A stretch of DNA of 64,000 bases from Puffinus mauretanicus (Eukaryota; Chordata; Aves; Procellariiformes; Procellariidae). This document shows positions 46,857-58,984 of this stretch, one piece after another. The stretch spans positions 434,001 to 498,000 of the forward strand of contig JAJKFH010000668.1 of the NCBI GenBank assembly GCA_023333565.1, written 5' to 3'. The translations under genes and the position numbers were made by a program. Each line of letters begins with the position of its first letter. The stretch's first letter is position 1. The notes under the pieces are model-generated. The model was not told the origin of the DNA and did not search any database. It saw only the letters and a program-made list of their open reading frames with translations.

Positions 46857-47941
46857 ACTGGGGAGAGTGAGGATGGGACATGCTGCACAGGGATGCCACC
46901 CCTTTGGGTGTCCCCCCCCTCCCCGGGGAGCTGCCAGGGCCAGACGAGGGGCGGTGGGGGCGGCGCGTTGCTCTGGGGTCCCAGGTGCCTTGGCAGGGCT
47001 CAGTGGCCCCGGGGTCTGCGGGCACAGCCCTCGCTCGGGGCAGCCTTGGCGGCCGCTTGGCTTCCCTGGAGCCGGCCCAAAGCCATGGGACGTGTGGAGG
47101 GGGACACACGGCCCCGCACTGGGGGTCCGAGCGAAGCCCCCTCCCACCGCCCCCCCCCCCAACCGGGGCCGTGACCCACGCGGGGCAGGGGGAGGCCGGG
47201 GAGGAAGCGGCTGCCAGCTGGGCTCGACGCCGGCTACAAAGGCGGCCCAGAGAGCCCGAGCGGAATGAGGTGGCGCCCGTCCAGGTTCCCACGGCGGCCC
47301 CGGTGCAGAAAATACACCCGGAGCTGGTGGCGGTTGCCACAGCGATGGGCCGGGTGCCACGCTGCCGGGGGGGGCACAGCCCCTGACCCAGGTGTGCCGG
47401 CACGGGACCCCGGCACGGGGCGGTGGGAGCACCATGGGGCGGCGAAGCTGGGCGCTGGCGGGGACCAAAGGCTCCTGCCCCGGTTCCCGCTGCCCCCGCC
47501 TGCCTTTGATGTGCCGGGACTTCGCCCTTGGTAAAGCTGGGAGGTTCCCAAGGAGTTCCCGGCTGGAGCCCGGCATCCAGCACCCAGGCGTCCTGGCGCA
47601 AGCCCCCGCAAGCCCCGAGGCTCCATCCGCCGTTCGGTTCCCTTTGTCCCACCGCAGCCGGGGGCTCGGAGGTGCAGCCGGGGGCGCGGAGCCCCGCGGG
47701 CTCCCCGGTTCCTGGCGGGGCTGGCCGGGAGGAAGCGGCTGCGGCTGGCCCCGGCGGTGGGGCGCTTCCTGGCGGGGCTGGCGCCGGGCTGGGGCCCGGG
47801 GTGGGGAGGGGAAGCCGGGGGGCCGGGGCCAGCTGCCCTCGGGGATGCCCCGGCATGCGGCGGGGAGGAGGGGATGGCAGCGCTTTCATCCCCGCTCCCT
47901 CAAAGGCCGCCTGTGTGCCGAACGGCCGCCCCTCCGCCGGG

Positions 47942-47950
47942 TATAAATAG
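47942..47950 (+). promoter_or_regulatory. Orphan TATA box (TATAAATAG)
   Basis: A full-consensus TATAAATAG in GC-rich intergenic DNA; a start near 47972 would be expected. No coding exon or clear first-exon donor could be assigned downstream. It could be an unannotated transcript's promoter or chance. Confidence 0.35.
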
Positions 47951-49049
47951 CAGGGATTGAGGCCTGGCGTGACACTGGAGTCACTTCTGCCACCGCCACC
48001 TTGGGTGCTCCCCCCCCCCCGCCGCCCCCCCAGAACCTCAATGGGGTCATTGTGCGCCGCAGCCCCGCGGGGCACGTCCCGAGCAGCTGCTGAGCCTGAC
48101 CCCGGCTGCTTCCCCCCGCGTGCCGGGGCCACCTCGGGGTGCCCCTGCGGGGTCCCATGCAAGGAGGGGGCACGCGCCCCCCCACTCGCCCTCCTCCTCC
48201 CGGCAGGCGAGGGTCACGCCACCGGCTTGGCCATGGCTTCCTGCCATCCCCGTCCCCACCTGGCCAGGCCGGCTCCCGTCCCCGTCCCCACCTGGCCGTG
48301 CCGGCCGGCTCTGCCCCCCGCCGCCCCCTCCCTGCCCGGGCAGCGCCGGCAGCTGCTGTGGGGCGTAATGATGGGGTGTGCCTGCCTGCCCCGGGGTGGA
48401 GAGCGGCGCGGGAGGCTGCTGCCACCCAGCAAGACGGGGCCAGCCGGGCGCGGAGCTTCCCTGCCTGCAGCCGGCACGGCCACACCTGTGTGGGCTGAGC
48501 GGACCCCGCTCCCACCCCAGCGCCCGGCCCAACCAGCTCCTTCGCGTCCCGGCTGCCCGCGGACAGGCTGCTGCAGGCAGGGCCCCCCCGGGCCAGGCAG
48601 GTGCAGGGTGCCGGGGAGCGCCCGGCGTGGCGAGGGGACCCGGGGGGCCAGGAGGAGCCAGAGCTGCCTCCGTCCCCACCGCGCCGCCGGGACACGGCCG
48701 CTGTGGCCCCCCCCCCGAGGTAGAGTTGGGGGCTGGAGGGGCTGTGACCCCACTCGCTCCCAGCCGGGGGGTTTCCAGGCATGCCGGGAGCAGCCTGCCT
48801 GTGCTGCTGCGGGATGTCCCTGTCCCTGCTCGCCCCTCGTCGCTTCCCCACATTGTGTCCCCCGTCCGGCCCCGCATCCTGTCTCGGCAGATGGCCCCCG
48901 ACCCCGGCTGGCTGCAGCCCCCGCATGGCGTGTCCCGGCCGGGCACCCCAAGGGCGCAGGTTCCCGCCGGGGCGGGCTGCGACACGGCCCCGGCAGCTCA
49001 CGCGGGCTCCTGGCGGGGCGTGGGAAAAGCCAGCGTCTCCCGCAGCGCA

Positions 49050-49082
49050 CGGGGCGGGCAGGGCAGGCAGGGCAGGCAGGGA
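49050..49082. repeat. Short GGCAGGCAG simple repeat
   Basis: Tandem GGGCGGGCAGGGCAGGCAGG units; related GCAGGCAG tracts recur at 57815-57880 (as CCTGCC) and 60150-60185. Confidence 0.75.
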
Positions 49083-50889
49083 CCCCCTCCGACGGAGCCG
49101 GGTGTGGGCGCAGAATGCGCACGAGCGCATGTTGCACCATCAGTGGGGTGGGGGGTCGTGCACCCCACATCCCCCCATCTGCTCCAACCATCGTCAGCCA
49201 GTCCCCAGGGCTGCTTTACCTCCCGCCCCAATTTGGGGAGCGAGGACCGGCTGTGCTGCAGCATCCCCGCTCCCGTGGGACGCAGGAGCACAGGCATCCC
49301 GCACCCCGGGGGCAGCTCCGCGGTGCGGGGGTCCTGGCTGGGCAGGGAGGGGCCGTGACCCAGAGGAGCGGCGATGCCGCAGCCCCCGGCAGGCTGCCGG
49401 GACCTGCTGCCTGCGGCCGCGGGGGGAGCGGCTCATGCCAAGGGCCTCCCGTGAGCAAAGCGTCGGACAAGCAGTGACGGGCATCGCGCGGGGCCCTGGC
49501 CGGGAGCTTTCTGAATTCATCTTGGATTCAGCAAATGGCTGTGGCTGGAGGAAAAGGGAAGAAACTGGGCTGGGGGCTTAACCGGCAACGTTTTCCTTTG
49601 GAAATTCATCTCCTGTAAAATGTGAGCTGATGCTTTTCACTTTGAAGGCTGCCAGGGCAGGCGGCGGCGGGGCTGCTGTGAGGCGAGTTTCTCTTTTGCT
49701 TTTGTTTGGCTCTGGTTTGGCCAAGCACCCACCCCACGCCGAGCACAAGCGGCCTCCCGAGTCTCTCGGTTTCCATCGAAGCAATAGCAAAGTTGCTGCA
49801 TTTTTGGTTCCTCGGTGAGGAGGGGCTCAGCGGGGCGGGGGCCGGCGGGGACCGTGTGGCCTGGGGAGGGCGGCGGGAGGCAGGCGCTGCGCTGCGGAGG
49901 TTACACAAGAGCCCCGCTCTGCTGATGCTCCCAAAACCACAGATGATCTAATCTCCTGCAGCCTAACCTATCGCTGCCGTATCACATTTCCCCTCAAAAC
50001 CTAATCCTGCAGAGAGCATTCGACGCCGTCCCGGCCCCGCCGGCAGCGCCCTCGCAGGAGCACCCATGGGTGACTGCCCGCTCACACCGGCAGCCCCCCG
50101 GGGAGCCGGCTGGTGGGGCCGGGACTGCAGGCACGGGGAGAGCAGGACCTGCCCCCCGCCTCGGGAGGGCTTTTTCAGCCCAGGCAGCTCCAGGGCTGCC
50201 GCACCCGGTCTCAGCTGAGCTCAGCCGCCGGTGGAGCCCTCTGACCCCAGCCCGGTGCCGCGCTGAGCCCCAGAGCAGGATGGTGGCCTGGGAGCTGCTC
50301 CGTGCCGGCCGCCCCGAGATGCCGGCCTTGCCTGGTGGACTATCGCAGCCGTGGCGTGAATCTCGCTACAGCAAACCCCGCCGGGGGCCGAGTTCTGGGC
50401 ACTAATTCCACCCGGCGAGGGAGGGGAGAAAGAAGAGAGAGAAAGGCAGGAGAGTCCCGGCACGGCGCTTCCTTCCCCCTCCCTGGCACAAGCGGCTCGA
50501 GCTCTGCCACCACGTGTGCCTCTTTCATCACCGCGGCTAACGGTGATGCCAGAGCCCCATGGTCTGTGCCGGAGGGGCTGCCCAGCCGGCAGCATCCCGG
50601 GATGCTCTCAGCATCACCCGAGCGAGGGGCTGGAGAAGCTCCGCGCTCTCCGGGGGGTCCGGAGGGGCTCGGGTACAGCAGGGCCGGGACAGCACCTGCC
50701 CTCGCCGGCACGTGGGGTGCCAGGGCATGCTCCAGCCCGCGCGCTGCCACGCCGCCAACCGCCCGGCACACACGGACCTCGCGGCGGATGTGAGCAGGCG
50801 CGTTTCGGGGCAGGGCTGCCTCCGCGCCGCGCCAGCACCGGCCCAGCACGGCCAAGGTCTCCGTTGGGAGCTGAAGGCGCTATGGGGAG

Positions 50890-51030
50890 ACAAAGGTTTA
50901 ATGAGGGGTTGTTCGGCTCTCTCTGATCCTTCCGCCCATTATCTAATCAGAGCAGGGCATTTAAAAGGCCACAGTGCAGGGTGAGTCATTTCCCTGGTCG
51001 GTGCCTCAGTTTCCCCACAGGTAGTGTGCC
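50890..51030. promoter_or_regulatory. AT-richer island with GATA and AP-1 motifs, plus MIR-like piece
   Basis: It contains CCATTATCTAATCAG (GATA/homeobox-like), ATTTAAAAGG and GTGAGTCATTT (AP-1/MARE type), then GTGCCTCAGTTTCCCCACAG at about 51001-51020, which matches the MIR consensus in forward orientation. Enhancer candidate by motif and composition. Confidence 0.3.
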
Positions 51031-52743
51031 GGGGATGAGCTGAGCCCGTCTCCCCGCAGCGTGGCTCGGTGCTGGGGAATGCGGCACAGTGGGTCCGACC
51101 CAGGGCTGGACTCCTCCGTCTGCTTTTCGCTCCGCACTGACTCACCCCGACCCTGGGCACAGCCCCTCCCTCCACCCCCCAGCTGGGGAAGGGGCGCAGG
51201 GGGGCCCCGCTCCGACCCTGCCCTGAGCAGCTGGGGAGGGTCCGGCAGGAGGGAGGGCGAGCGCCAGCCCTGCCCAGGGGTGCTGGGACATCCCGATGCC
51301 CAAGTGCCCAGCAGCACGGGGCACGGGTCAGGGGCACCCACACCTCCACGCGTGGCAGCTTCGCCTCCGCCCGGCCGCTGCAGCTGGGGCCCCGTGGCGG
51401 TGCCGGTGGCACGCGGGGTCCGGTTCCCCTCCCCACCAGGATTTCCTGCCGCCGTTCCCAGAATAGGCCGTGGCCCCGCATCCGTGGGGGAGCGGGTGAC
51501 CCCGTGGAATCAGTCCCACCGCCCTGAGCAGCACCGGGACCCGGGGTCAAGCACGGGGTGAGGCGGCAGCACCGGCGTCCCGCGGCTGGGGCCACGTGGC
51601 GGGACTCGTGGCAGTGCCCCCTGCCCCGGGCAGCCCCCGCCGGCACAGGGAGGGCCGGGCAGGCGGCTCCATCACCGTAAACAGGAACCGCGGCCGGGGG
51701 GGAGAGCACAGCCCGGCCGGGAAGTGAGGGGGTGCGTGCGTCCATGACGGGATGTGTGTGAACGGCGCGAGGCCAGCGTCCGGCCTGGCTGGGGGGTGGG
51801 GGGAGCGTGGGTGGGGGTGCAGCACCCACCTGGGCGAGCGTGCACGGGTGTCAGTGTGCGTATGTGGCGGTGTCTGGGTGCGGAGTGAGCACGTGTGTGT
51901 ATGCACGAGTGGGCATGTGCCCGTTCGGGGCGGTGCCGCCGGAGGGCTTGCACACGCGTGTGCAGGGACGAGGCCAGGAGGACGCCTCCTCCCGTCCCCC
52001 GCCCGCCCTGGGTCGGGGTTTCCTCTGGCACAACCTGCCCGCGGGGCTCCTTTTCCTCCTCCCCGGCTTCGGTGGGTGCCAGCCCCAGCAGAGGGGGGTG
52101 TCTGCCCCGTCCTGCGCTGCGCCAGAGGCAGCCAAACCCACGGTGCCGTGGGGCTGCCGGCCGCCCCGCCGGACCCCGACCCCTCTTGGGCAGCAGCCCC
52201 AAGCCCCCCCAAGGCGGTGATGGGGAAGGCAGACGAGGGGTGCCCTCGGCCCCAGGCTGGCACCGTGCCCCCCGCCCGGGTGAGGTTCCCGCATTCCTGA
52301 CGCGGCTCCAAGTGGAGCAGTGGGCAGGCGCGGGGCGGGGATGCCGCCGCGCTGAGTGTGCGCCCGTGTGTCAGCGCGTGGGGCAGCCTGGCGGGACGCA
52401 CCACCCCACGCCCCCCCCGCCGGCCGCCCCACGCCGGGCCCCGGGGCCCCATGCCGGCATTGTCCCCGGCCCTTGGCACACGCTTGGGCTCTGCAGGATC
52501 CGTCCCACACGGCCCCGGCTCTGCCAAATCCCCCAGGATTTGGCAGAGCTCCCCCATGGGCAGGGGGGGTCGGGCCCCCACGGGTGGGCTCGCTGCCTGT
52601 CAGTGCCCCCCCCCACAGCCGTGCCCCGTGGGACCCCCCGGGGGGGGGGGGGCACCAAGCTCCCCCTGGCCACGGGGCAGGATTGAGGGGTGGGTGCTGA
52701 GGATGCTGCACCCCAATTGTACTCTCCAAAATGGGGCAGCCGG

Positions 52744-52768
52744 ACTACACCCCCCACAATGCATTGCG
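52744..52768 (+). promoter_or_regulatory. Solitary ZNF143/SBS-type site
   Basis: ACTACACCCCCCACAATGC followed by ATTGCG fits the long ZNF143 SBS2 pattern (ACTACANNTCCCANNATGCNNNGCG) closely, in intergenic DNA with no recognised gene start within several kb. Confidence 0.6.
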
Positions 52769-53173
52769 GGCCACACTGGCCCCACCCACTCTGGGATGGC
52801 CTCGGTGCATGATGGGGTGGGTAGTCCCGGGGGTGACCGGGCTGTGGGGTCCCAGGGGTGTGATGGGGTCCCCGGGGTCTGCGACGCTGGCACCGCCGCC
52901 TCCGCTCAGCTCCCATGGACACCCTGCCCACGGCGGCAACGCTGCCCTTCCCCCGGCGATGCCAACACCCGGGGGCCCGGCCGGGGCGAGGGCTGGGGCA
53001 GCTTTGGGGCGAGGGGGGAGCCGTGGCTGCGGGGCGAGGGGATGAGCCCCGGGACGGCGGCAGGGGCGCGGTGCGGTGCGGGCGGTGCTGGCTGGCTCGC
53101 GGCGGCGGCAGCCTCCGCTCTCGCCCGGGCTGGACCACAAACCGCCCCAGCCGGCCCCTGCGGCGGGAGCTGA

Positions 53174-53270
53174 GGGATGGGATGGGATGGGATGGGATGG
53201 GATGGGATGGGATGGGATGGGATGGGATGGGATGGGATGGGGTGGGGTGGGATGGGGTGGGATGGGGGGG
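53174..53270. repeat. (GGGAT)n pentanucleotide microsatellite
   Basis: About thirteen perfect GATGG units followed by degenerate GGTGG/GATGG units ending in a G run. Simple repeat; probably polymorphic. Confidence 0.95.
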
Positions 53271-53394
53271 TTTTACTTTCCCCCTGATTTATGAGCCTGG
53301 GTCACCCCAGGAACAAGGTTCAGCATGTACCCGAGGAGGCTACCGAAATCCTGGGTCCTTCCCCTCCCCAGGGCTGGCAACTTGCTTAAGCATT

Positions 53395-53450
53395 TATAAT
53401 AATAATAATGATAATAACAATAATAATAATAACAACAACAACAACAACAA
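53395..53450. repeat. (AAT)n/(AAC)n compound microsatellite
   Basis: AAT units, interrupted by GAT and AAC, pass into AAC units. A short AT-rich tract in GC-rich surroundings. Confidence 0.95.
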
Positions 53451-55682
53451 GCTGAGTTGTCATCTGACTCCTGGAGCCGGTGATTTAAAGCAAACCAAGA
53501 AATGTCGCGGCGTCTGAGAAACAACCACGCGGTGCTGAGCCGAGAGCGGGGCTGGGGCCAGCCGGAGGCCCAGCCTGGCTGGGAAGGGGCTTTCCACGGG
53601 AGGGGGGGGTGCAGGGTGTCAGGGCTCCGGTTCCTCTCGGCCATCACGGGTGGGGGTCCGTGCCCCGGGTGCCCCTTCCCACCCTGGCAGGGGCTGGACG
53701 CCCACATTTCCAGGGCTCTCCAGGAGCAGGAGTTGGGTCCTGCCCCACTGGGGGGGTCTCAGCCCCCAGCCCGTGCCCAGGGGAGGGTCCTGGCTGTGGG
53801 CACGAGCTGGCAGCATGCGCCCACGGTGCTGATGCAACCGCCAGGACCTCTCCTGGCCACCTCTGCCTCCGGCACTCGGCGCAGGGCTCCTGCACGGGCT
53901 GGGGTGCAGGATGGGGTTTGGGGGGGGACGGGGGCTGCGGGGGCAGAAGGGCAGCGGCAGAGCTGGTGCACGGGGCAGCACTGGATGTGGCCGGTGCCGG
54001 GGTGCGGCGTTCCCCCCTCCCATCCCGGCACGGCTCTGGGCTGAAGCCCGGGCAGGGCGCGAGGCAGGGAGATGCCCCCAGCCCCGCGGGGGCTTCAGCC
54101 GCTGCCAGAGCAGGGGTCTCCGAGCAGGGCTGGGGCCAGCTGGCTGCCCGTGCCCGGCCCGTGCCAACCTGCCCGTGTGCTGCTCCGGCCGGCGAGGGGG
54201 GAGAGTCAAATCTCCGCTCCCACCTGGCCGGGGGGTGCTGGCCACGGGCCGGCAGCGTCAGGGGCTGGCAGGGAGGGAGCAGAGCAGAGGGCAGGGAGCC
54301 GCTCGCCCTGCGTCAGCCGGGACGGAGAGCTCAGCGTCCCGAAGGGGACCGTGAGCTCAGGGAGCCGAGAATAGCCCTGGCCTCACCGTGGGCAGCGGGG
54401 CCGCGGCCTGGCACAGCCAAGTATGGCCCCACACCTGGGCCCGCGGCGCTGCTATATCCAGAGGGATTCGCCATCCTTTCCCGGGGCCGGAGCCAGGCTG
54501 CGGGCGGGAGCCCCTGCGGTGACTCCCCCTGCCCCAGCCCCGCACGTCACGGCTGGGAACTGCCTCATCCCGGGGTCCGGCGGGAGCCGTCCAGCCCTGT
54601 GCTGTGCTGGGGTCCCCCCTGCCCGCGGGGTGGCGCGGGGTGCCCGGCCCCCCACGCCTGGGTGGCTGCTTGAGTCACTCCAGGGGTGACTTCATCTCTG
54701 GGGCTCGTCTGGCCTCAGCCAGGCCTGAGGCCGGGGTGATGGGCAGAGCCCCCGGGGGGTGTGGGGTGCCCCAGAGCCATGGCAGGCGAGGCCAGGCTGG
54801 GCCACCGGCTCCGGCTGCATTGGACCGGCAGCCGTGGTGTCCCCAGGCTGCGACGCCCAGACACGCTGCCAAGGGCCACCAGGACACGTCCCCGAGAGCC
54901 GGGAAACACATGGAGCCGATTGTGTGTTTCTAAGGACACGCCTGGGTGTTTACAGCCCCGCCAGCGTCACCGGCACAGGCACCGCCGTCCTGCCCAAGGA
55001 CACCCCGCGCCCGCCACGAGGCAGCCCTGAGCCTGCTGGGATGGGGGGGCTCCGGCCATGGGGGGCTTCGTCCCTGGCTCCGTGCCGGGCGGGTGGGGAT
55101 TGCCGGCTCCTTACTCACAGCAGCAAGCGATGGCTCACCTGAGCGCAACGGGGCGACGTGAGTCACCGCTCGCCACCGTGACTAAGGCTGAGCCGCTCGG
55201 CCCCGCGGGGCTCGGGGGACGGGGAGGGGGAGCAGGGACCCCCTAACCAGCGGCCGTGCGCCTCCCCCATCGCGGCGGTGCCGGCGGTGCCTGGTGGGTC
55301 GGACCGGGCGTGCGGAGGTGAAGCGGTTCGGCTGCACCCTCCTGCCGGGGTGTGCCCCGTGCGAGCCCTGCGCTGGCCCCGCGCCCGTGGGAACGCTCCC
55401 ACTCGCTGCCGGCAGCGGGATCGCTCCCCTCCCCGGACTGGGGGCCTGGAGAAGTCGTGGAGGAAAAGGGGCCCCCCAGGCTGCAGCCCTGCATCTTCCG
55501 CAGCCACAGGGGTGAGAAACCCCCTTCTTCCCTCCTCTCCCCTCTCCCCACCTCTGCCCGAGCCCGGCGTCAGCTCTGCCCTAATCCCATGACCCCGCGC
55601 CTGCGGGGGGAATGCAGAGACTTGCGATAAAATCCCCGTTTGCCAAAGCTGTGAAATCAGCCAGGAATTCAGTCCAAAAGGG

Positions 55683-55707
55683 AAAAAAAAAAAAAAAAAA
55701 AAAAAAA
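55683..55707. repeat. A25 homopolymer with A-rich tail
   Basis: 25 consecutive A residues followed by GAAAAAGGAAAGAAAAG. It might be a retroposon tail, but I see no target-site duplication or recognisable inserted sequence upstream. Confidence 0.9.
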
Positions 55708-56214
55708 GAAAAAGGAAAGAAAAGAGAAAAGCTGCTGCCCGGGGCTGGTGGGGGATTTCCCCAAAGAAGAAGGGCTGGGAATTCCCTTCCTTCGAGGGAC
55801 AGGACTTCCAAGAACCAGCCCCCGAAAGATTCAGGGCTCCCCGCTGAAGCCGGTGTCGGCCGGGATGGGACAACGCCGAGGGAGGCGGAGGAGCCGACAC
55901 CGCGGTCCTGCCCGAGTCCACCCTTACACTGGGACGCAGGGCACCGGCCGGGCCCTGTGGGAAGTGTCCCCGCGGGACCCCCGGGTAAGCCCCTCTCCTC
56001 CGCCCCGGCACCCGCGCTGCCCGCGCTGGTGCGTGTGAGCCGCTCGCTCCGTGGCCACGAGTTGCCGTGGGGGCTAATCCGCGGGGCCCAGGTTAGCTAA
56101 GCGGATTGCGGGAGCTGCGTGTGGCCTGCAGCGGGATTTGTGTAGGTATTTGCTCGTCGGATCGTCTCTCCCCAAGCTGCTCAGCCATGCGGGGTTTGGA
56201 GAACGCTCCCTCTG

Positions 56215-56345
56215 GAGACGGCAGGAGCCTCTGATACCGCACAGCAATTATGCCCAAGTCTGACTGTAATCTTTAACGATTTATTCCCAGGGCAACACAA
56301 TAAACTAAACACACAAAATCTAGGCTGCTGGGAATCCTGGGATCT
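56215..56345. promoter_or_regulatory. AT-richer island (candidate conserved element)
   Basis: GCAATTATGCCC, GTAATCTTTAACGATTTATT and CAATAAACTAAACACAC within GC-rich DNA about 3.7 kb upstream of MIDN. Homeobox-like ATTA and forkhead-like TAAACA motifs. Function is inferred only from composition. Confidence 0.25.
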
Positions 56346-58234
56346 CCCAGCTCCTGTCTCTGGAGGCTCAGGATACCTTCAACCATCCTGAAATCTGCAC
56401 GTGCTTCCTAAAGCACCAGCTCCCGGAGTCATGGGACTGCCGGAGGAGATGAGCTTCCTCCCAGGAAGGAGATGGAGCCGTGCTGGGAGGGTGGCGACCA
56501 GGAACGGGGCTCCTCGGGGCTGCGGGGACGTGGCAGCGGCTGGTGGGGAGATGCCCTGCCCTTGGGGCACGGCACACTTTGCCAGTGGACCTGAGCGGGC
56601 CACGGTCTCGGCCAGTGCAGGAGCAGCTGCCCCGTGATGTCCCCTTGGTCCCTTCCCCGCAGATCCTGGCCACGGGGCTGCGAGCCAGGGGCTGGCGGCC
56701 GGGCCCTGGTCCCCGAGGAGGTGGCTCTGGGCTGACGCCTTGTCCCCACCACGGCCCCTCCCGGTGCACGAGCCCAAACCATGGCAGGGCCAAACCTGCC
56801 GGGGCCTGGCTGCCCCCTCTCCTCGCTGCTCCGGGGGCCTCACCCCACACAGCAAGCTGGGGACATGGCCCCCGGAGGGGCGGCTTCGCAGGCCCGGGGC
56901 TCCGCAGCTCCCGGGGAGAACAATGGCGCGTCCCTGCCCCGGCCCCTCTCCCAGGGACAACAATGGCAGGAGCTGGAGCTGGAGCCGCCTGAGCTCATCT
57001 CCCCCCTGAGAGCCCGGAGGGGGCCGGGGCGGGCGGGGGGCCGCGGGCTGCGCCACAAAGGCTCCCTCCCGCCCTCCCTCCCAGCCCGGCTCTGCTCCTT
57101 GTGCATGGAGGGGCCTCGCTCCCCCCCAGCGCGGCTCCAGCGGCGATCTGCGCCGACCCCGGGGGAGGCCTTCGGGGGTGAAACAACCGCAGCATTTGGG
57201 GGCTACAGAGAGCTCCCCCCGGCTCCCTCCGGACCCCCTTTGCTGCTGCCTCGCGGGCCAGGGATGTGCGGCCCCCTCCTTGCTGCAGACCCGCCGCCAG
57301 ATCCCCCCTCCAGCTGCTTTGTGTCTCGGTGTGCCAGGGCATTGTCTGCGAGGGAGAGACCCGGCCGCGTCAGCCCGAGGTCACGCAGCATCGCCCCAGC
57401 ATCCTCCCCGCGGCAGGCCGGGGCGGCCGCTGGCCCCCCAGACCCTGTCCTGGGGGGGAAACTGGCCTGTGGCTTCCACTCCAGGGCACTGGGCCATCAC
57501 CCCCCAGCAGTGGGGGTACAACAGCCCGCTTCTCCTCTGCTCCAAAAAATTCTGTGGGGCTGAGTCTTTGTCCTGGCTGTGAAGTAGGTGGTTGGGCAGA
57601 GGGAATCCCTGGGGGAGGGACGGCCCAACCTCGCTATTAGACATCGGAGAGTCTCCACCGGGAGCCGCTCTGAAGCTCAGCTCCCCCAGGAGAGCTCAGC
57701 CCATCGGTTCCCTGCGCACGGACTGACTTTGACCCCGGTGACGGGGCACCCGGACGGGGAAAGGTGTCCGGACTGTCCCCTCCGCACCGCCCGCGGGAGG
57801 CGGGTCCCCCCTGCCCTGCCTGTCCTGCCCGCCCTGCCTGCACTGCCTGCCCTGCCCGCCCTGCCCGCCCGAGGGATGCAGCGGCCCCGTGTGCAGCGTC
57901 GAGCTTGTGAGCAGCGGGGGCAGAGCCGGGACCGGGACCCCTGGAGGGGCAGAGCCGCGACCCCGCGAGAGCCCGAGACCCCTCCGGGGGGCCGAGACCG
58001 GGAGCAGGGGGAGGCCGAGCCGGGACCCCGGGAGCAGGACCCGGGGCGGGGGCCAGGGGCCGAGACCCCCAGGGCAGGGACGGGGACCGGGGGTGCAGGG
58101 GTCGGGACCCCCCCCCGGGAGCAGGTGCGGCCGCGTCACCTGCGGGTCCCGCTGAGGCCGGGGCCGGAGCCGGGGCCGGTGCCGGGGCCAGGCCGGTCCC
58201 TGCCCCCGCCAAGCTCCACCCCGGGCGGTGCGGG

Positions 58235-58443
58235 ATAAAACTTGGGGCACCTCCCCGGCAGCTCCGCGTCAGGGCTGCGCTCGGACCGGCTCCAGCGCTC
58301 GGGCGGGGGCACCGCACCGCACGGCACCGCGACCCCCCGACCCTCCCCGCGAAGTTTCTGGGGGTCCCTTTCTCCCTTCCTGCCGCCGGAGGCAGCTGAG
58401 CTCCGGCCGCGCCGGGGAACCGCGGGGCAGCGCTCCGGGCTCG
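58235..58443 (+). promoter_or_regulatory. Candidate upstream promoter and first exon (possibly MIDN)
   Basis: GGGATAAAAC at 58232-58241 (TATA-like) is followed about 200 bp later by a strong donor CTCG|GTGAGT (exon end 58443) inside a CpG island. A first exon of about 58265-58443 is plausible and could splice to the MIDN exon at 60541. The intervening sequence has no credible coding potential. Confidence 0.4.
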
Positions 58444-58984
58444 GTGAGTGGGGCCGGGGCTGGCGGCGGGCGGGCCGGGCCGTCGGGGGCCCGGGCCGGG
58501 CTGGGGGGGATCCGCGGGCCGGGGCTGCGCTCACTCGCTTTTCCCGGAGCGGGCGGGGTGGCCCCGCTTCCCCGGGCCCGGCGGCTCCCCAAGGGGGACA
58601 CAACCCGTTCGCGGTGTCCGGGAGCGCTTCCCACCCGCCGAGACCCTCCGTCACTCGGGGCTTTGCCTGCCCTCGGGGCACGGCCAGCGGGGCCGGCTCC
58701 CCTCGCTCCGGCTGCCGGGGACCCCGAGCGCGGCCTCCCGGGGGGCGAGGGGTGCGCCCCGCTCAGCCCCCGCGGCGTCCCGGAGAGCGGCCTCTCGCCC
58801 CCAGCCCCGGCGTGCCGAGGGAAGGGGGGGCTGCCCGAGCTGGTTCGCTCCGTGCCGGCGGGCGGGCAGCGGCCCCGAGGCGCACCGCGGCCCGGCTCCC
58901 CGGTGTCTCGGGAAGGGCTCCCCGGACCCCGCCACGGGCCCCCCCCGGGCGCAGGAGGCGCGGCGGGGCCGGCAGAGGGCGCCC

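Larger units (their letters stand above)
42296..58200. other. GC-rich intergenic region between ATP5F1D and MIDN
   Basis: About 16 kb with no convincing gene. Long open frames occur on both strands but are P/A/R/G-rich, overlap one another in several frames and show no family resemblance or splice-consistent structure. Contents worth noting are listed separately: simple repeats, an 85-bp duplication, ZNF143-type motifs, an orphan TATA box, MIR-like relics and several small AT-richer islands. Confidence 0.75.

Noticed and set aside
46654..48162. 502-codon minus-strand open frame
   Set aside because: P/A/G/R-rich low complexity, overlaps equally long frames on both strands, no domain or splice logic. 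A by-product of GC richness.
47957..49477. 506-codon plus-strand open frame just after the orphan TATA box
   Set aside because: The position is tempting, but its composition is the same low-complexity type and the opposite strand has overlapping frames of similar length. No recognisable domain.
52915..53517. Open frames through the microsatellites (DGMGW and poly-Asn repeats)
   Set aside because: Simple-repeat translation only.
55683..55730. A25 run as the tail of a processed pseudogene or SINE
   Set aside because: No recognisable inserted sequence or target-site duplication; better treated as a homopolymer.
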